Shown here: positions 61,371 to 64,000 of the stretch, piece by piece
Numbering within the stretch: position 1 is the stretch's first letter
Layout: every line of letters starts with the position of its first letter
Assembly (NCBI RefSeq): GCF_002746455.1
Contig: NZ_NWUW01000014.1
Span: 1 to 64,000, forward strand
DNA: 64,000 nt
Reading direction: 5' to 3'
From: Bacillus fungorum
GTDB taxonomy: Bacteria > Bacillota > Bacilli > Bacillales > Bacillaceae_G
Made by a program: the position numbers and the translations under genes
Notes under the pieces: model-generated
Databases searched by the model: none
Seen by the model: only the letters and a program-made list of their open reading frames with translations
Told to the model about the DNA's origin: nothing

Positions 61371-64000
61371 GCCAATCTACCTCCTTCAGTTTGCGAATTA
61401 CAACGTTTAAATCTCGCTGGTTCCCAGTCGGACCATAATAGTTAAATCCATAACTTAATTGACCATATCCACCAATCATATGTGTCGGTTTCACGTGAAT
61501 TCGAGTTGGACTATTATGCGTTCCCCCGCGATTACTTGTTAATTTCGTACCAGGTACGTTAATGTGGCGATCTTGCGCATGATGCATAAATGCCATTCCT
61601 CTCGGTATACGGTGCGTTACAACAGCACGCGCTACAACAACACCGTTACGATTAAAGCACTCGATCCAATCATTATCTGCAACGCCAGCTTCTGCAGCAT
61701 CCTCTTTATTCATCCAAACGGTTGGACCACCTCTAAACAGCGTTAACATCGGTAATGAATCGAAATACATACTATGAATCGACCACTTATTATGCGGTGT
61801 TAAATAGTTTAGTGTAATCTCCTTCCCTTCTACTTCAGGTCGTGACTTACGGAACGGTTTATGTTGCAGAATTGGTTTAAATGTTGCCATCGTTTCACCA
61901 AATTCTTTCATCATGTCATGATCTAAATAGAAAGATTGTCGTCCAGTTATCGTTCTCCAAGGAATAAGACGTTCCACATTTGTTGTAAACGGTGAGTAAC
62001 GACGTCCACCTTTTTCTGAACCTGTAAAGGCCGGAGAAGTAATTACTGTTTTTGGCTGCGCTGTAATTTGTTCAAATGTGAAGCATTCTTCTTCACGTTC
62101 TTCTGCTAAATCACGTAATTTTAGATCTGTTTGTTTTTCAAGTGCTTCCCATGCCTTTACAGCCATATGACCGTTTGTTGTAGAAGAAAGCGTTAATACC
62201 GCTTCAGCAGCATTGATTGCTTCTTTTATGTCTGGGCAACCTTTCGCAATAGTATCCGTTCGAACGAATCCTAATTTGCTCTTTAATTGCTCATACTCTT
62301 TTTCTGCTGACCAAGAGATCCCTTTCGTACCAATCGGTTGTTTTCCGGCATTTGGCCCTAGCGCTGTCATTTTGTCATAAATCGTTTTATAATCCCTTTC
62401 AACAACGTGAATTTGTGGCATCGTTTTACCTGGAATCGGTTCACACTCGCCTTTACTCCAGTCTTTAATTTTGCCAAGTGGTTGCGCTAATTCTTGCGGT
62501 GTATCGTGAAGAAGCGGTGTTGCCACAACTTCTTTCATTGGTTCAAGATCGATTTTCTTCGCTAAATCCGACACAGCTTTAGAAAGAGAAGTGAAAATAT
62601 CCCAATCAGAGCGCGCTTCCCACGGTGAACCGATTGCCGGATTAAACGGATGTACAAATGGATGCATATCTGTACTGCTTAAATCGTGTTTTTCGTACCA
62701 AGTTGAAGCAGGTAAGACGATATCAGAATAAAGCGCTGTTCCAGCCATACGGAAATCTAAGTTAATGAGTAAATCAAGCTTCCCTTCTGGTGCCTCTTCA
62801 TGCCACTTAATTTCTTCTGGTCGTAATGAATCGTTATCGTCATTCATTAATCCGTTTGTTGTACCTAATAAGTGTTTTAAGAAATATTCGTGACCTTTAC
62901 CAGAACTTGAAATTAAATTCGCACGCCATACGAATAAGTTGCGCGGGAAGTTGTTTTTATTATCAGGATCTTCAATCGCAAATTTCATTTCTTTTTCTTT
63001 TAGTTTTTGTGCAACGTATTTTCTGATTTCTTCTTGCGTTGTTGCACCAGCAGCAACAGCTTCTCTATATAATTCAATTCCATTTTTCTCAAATGTCGGA
63101 TACGAAGGCAACCAGCCAAGTCGTGCTGCTAAAACGTTGTAATCACCGTGATGTTGATAACGAGAATTACCTTCCACTGGTGATGCTAAATGTCCAACTG
63201 GTGTATCTTCATAACGCCATTGATCTGTTACGAAATAGAAGAAAGATGTACCGTTTTGTAATTTCGGTGGCCCTTGCCAATCTTTTGCCATCGCGATGGT
63301 TTGCCATCCTTCTGCTGGTCGTAACTTTTCTTGCCCAACATAATGCGCCCAACCGCCGCCATTTACACCTTGTGCCCCAACGAGAAGAACAAGATTTAAA
63401 ACTGCGCGATAAATCGTATCAGAGTTAAACCAGTGGTTAATACCAGCTCCGACAATAATCATCGAGCGACCATTTGTATCAACAGCATTTTGCGCGAACT
63501 CACGAGCAATTTGAATAATTAGCTCCCGTTTCACTCCTGTCATTTTCTCTTGCCATGCAGGGGTAAACGGTACGTCATCATTGAAATCTTTCGGCTCTTG
63601 TCCGCCGAGCCCTCGGTTCACGCCGTAATTTGCTAACGTTAAGTCGTATACAGTTGTAACGAACACTTCACCTTCTTCTGTCATAACCTTTTTCACTGGA
63701 ATTGTACGTTCTAATACTTTGTTTCCATCATCAGAGAAGTATGGAATTTGCACCGTTCCAATCGCTTCTTCCATTCCAAGTAAAGATAGGCGCGGATCAA
63801 TCTTTTCACCTGTTTCTTCATCTTCTAAACGTAAGTTCCATTTCTTTTCGTTATCCCAACGTGACCCCATTGTGCCGTGAGGTGTTGCAAAATCATTCGT
63901 GTTCTCGTTCCAAAGAACAGGTTTCCATTCTCCTAACTTTGTTTCGCGTCCAATATCAGAGGCATTTAAGAAACGATCAGCAACGAATTGGCCTTCTTTT
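61360..64000 (-). CDS. narG: Respiratory nitrate reductase alpha subunit (partial at right edge)
   Basis: About 879 residues of the C-terminal part of the molybdopterin enzyme are visible; the frame is open to the window edge. It has VGAGINHWFNSDTIYRAVLN and PAEGWQTIAMAKDWQGPP. The N-terminal Cys/His Fe-S segment, the promoter and any upstream regulation are outside the window. The first annotated ATG at 63870 is internal, since coding continues upstream of it (KEGQFVADRFLNASDIGRET). Confidence 0.95.
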   Translation of the reverse strand, partial: KEGQFVADRFLNASDIGRETKLGEWKPVLWNENTNDFATPHGTMGSRWDNEKKWNLRLEDEETGEKIDPRLSLLGMEEAIGTVQIPYFSDDGNKVLERTIPVKKVMTEEGEVFVTTVYDLTLANYGVNRGLGGQEPKDFNDDVPFTPAWQEKMTGVKRELIIQIAREFAQNAVDTNGRSMIIVGAGINHWFNSDTIYRAVLNLVLLVGAQGVNGGGWAHYVGQEKLRPAEGWQTIAMAKDWQGPPKLQNGTSFFYFVTDQWRYEDTPVGHLASPVEGNSRYQHHGDYNVLAARLGWLPSYPTFEKNGIELYREAVAAGATTQEEIRKYVAQKLKEKEMKFAIEDPDNKNNFPRNLFVWRANLISSSGKGHEYFLKHLLGTTNGLMNDDNDSLRPEEIKWHEEAPEGKLDLLINLDFRMAGTALYSDIVLPASTWYEKHDLSSTDMHPFVHPFNPAIGSPWEARSDWDIFTSLSKAVSDLAKKIDLEPMKEVVATPLLHDTPQELAQPLGKIKDWSKGECEPIPGKTMPQIHVVERDYKTIYDKMTALGPNAGKQPIGTKGISWSAEKEYEQLKSKLGFVRTDTIAKGCPDIKEAINAAEAVLTLSSTTNGHMAVKAWEALEKQTDLKLRDLAEEREEECFTFEQITAQPKTVITSPAFTGSEKGGRRYSPFTTNVERLIPWRTITGRQSFYLDHDMMKEFGETMATFKPILQHKPFRKSRPEVEGKEITLNYLTPHNKWSIHSMYFDSLPMLTLFRGGPTVWMNKEDAAEAGVADNDWIECFNRNGVVVARAVVTHRIPRGMAFMHHAQDRHINVPGTKLTSNRGGTHNSPTRIHVKPTHMIGGYGQLSYGFNYYGPTGNQRDLNVVIRKLKEVDWLED

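Overview
The window comes from a low-GC Gram-positive of the Bacillus cereus group. The evidence is a set of close Bacillus orthologues (EcsAB, YfmR, YpgQ, YpgR/CvfC, BrxA, SpoVS, SirB/SirC, Bacillus-type FNR with a C-terminal cysteine cluster), strong AAGGAGG-type ribosome binding sites, frequent GTG/TTG starts, T-box leaders in front of aminoacyl-tRNA synthetase genes, and B. cereus-type structured intergenic repeats. Most genes are on the minus strand. No rRNA, tRNA, CRISPR array or prophage was seen. The left edge cuts an IS3-type insertion sequence and the right edge cuts narG.

Layout. 1-10.9 kb is a mixed metabolic region: an IS end, ecsAB, a GNAT gene broken by a nonsense codon, HAD phosphatases (one internally deleted), TrmO, an Asp/Glu racemase, a GntP permease with an iron alcohol dehydrogenase, the lipid II flippase Amj and an alpha/beta hydrolase. 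10.9-31.2 kb is dominated by four T-box-controlled genes: an NSS amino acid transporter (specifier probably Leu CUC), an archaeal-type AspRS (GAC), a type 2 IleRS (AUC) and ArgRS (CGC). Between them lie an unlinked murF, a secreted metalloprotease, a TetR/DUF418 pair and a 1400-residue TPR protein with an embedded C39-like peptidase fold. 31-41.8 kb holds redox and housekeeping genes (YpiP-like methyltransferase, BrxA, DCC protein, CvfC, SsbB, Bax-inhibitor-like protein, YfmR, YpgQ), a Gln/Pro repeat protein, a SpoVS paralogue and a secreted lipase-like protein. 42.3-44.7 kb has an arylamine N-acetyltransferase and small or unknown genes.

44.9-64 kb is a complete anaerobic nitrate/nitrite respiration island: ric (Fe-S repair), nirBD, sirohaem synthesis (nasF-sirB-sirC), narK, the molybdenum cofactor operon (moaA-moeB-moeA-moaE-moaD), fnr and narGHJI. 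Three promoters (ric, nirB, moaA) carry an FNR-like palindrome centred about 41.5 bp upstream of the start inferred from the -10 box, which is the class II activator position. Two inverted copies of a roughly 140-bp structured repeat bracket ric-nirBD.

The most unusual signal is between the AspRS T-box terminator and the AspRS gene. A perfect Shine-Dalgarno sequence precedes a GTG codon followed by five Asp and three Asn codons in a row, in a frame that overlaps the synthetase gene. A non-discriminating AspRS makes Asp-tRNA for both Asp and Asn decoding, so this looks like a possible second, translation-based sensor stacked on the T-box. A less certain small ORF also sits between the T-box and the NSS transporter gene.
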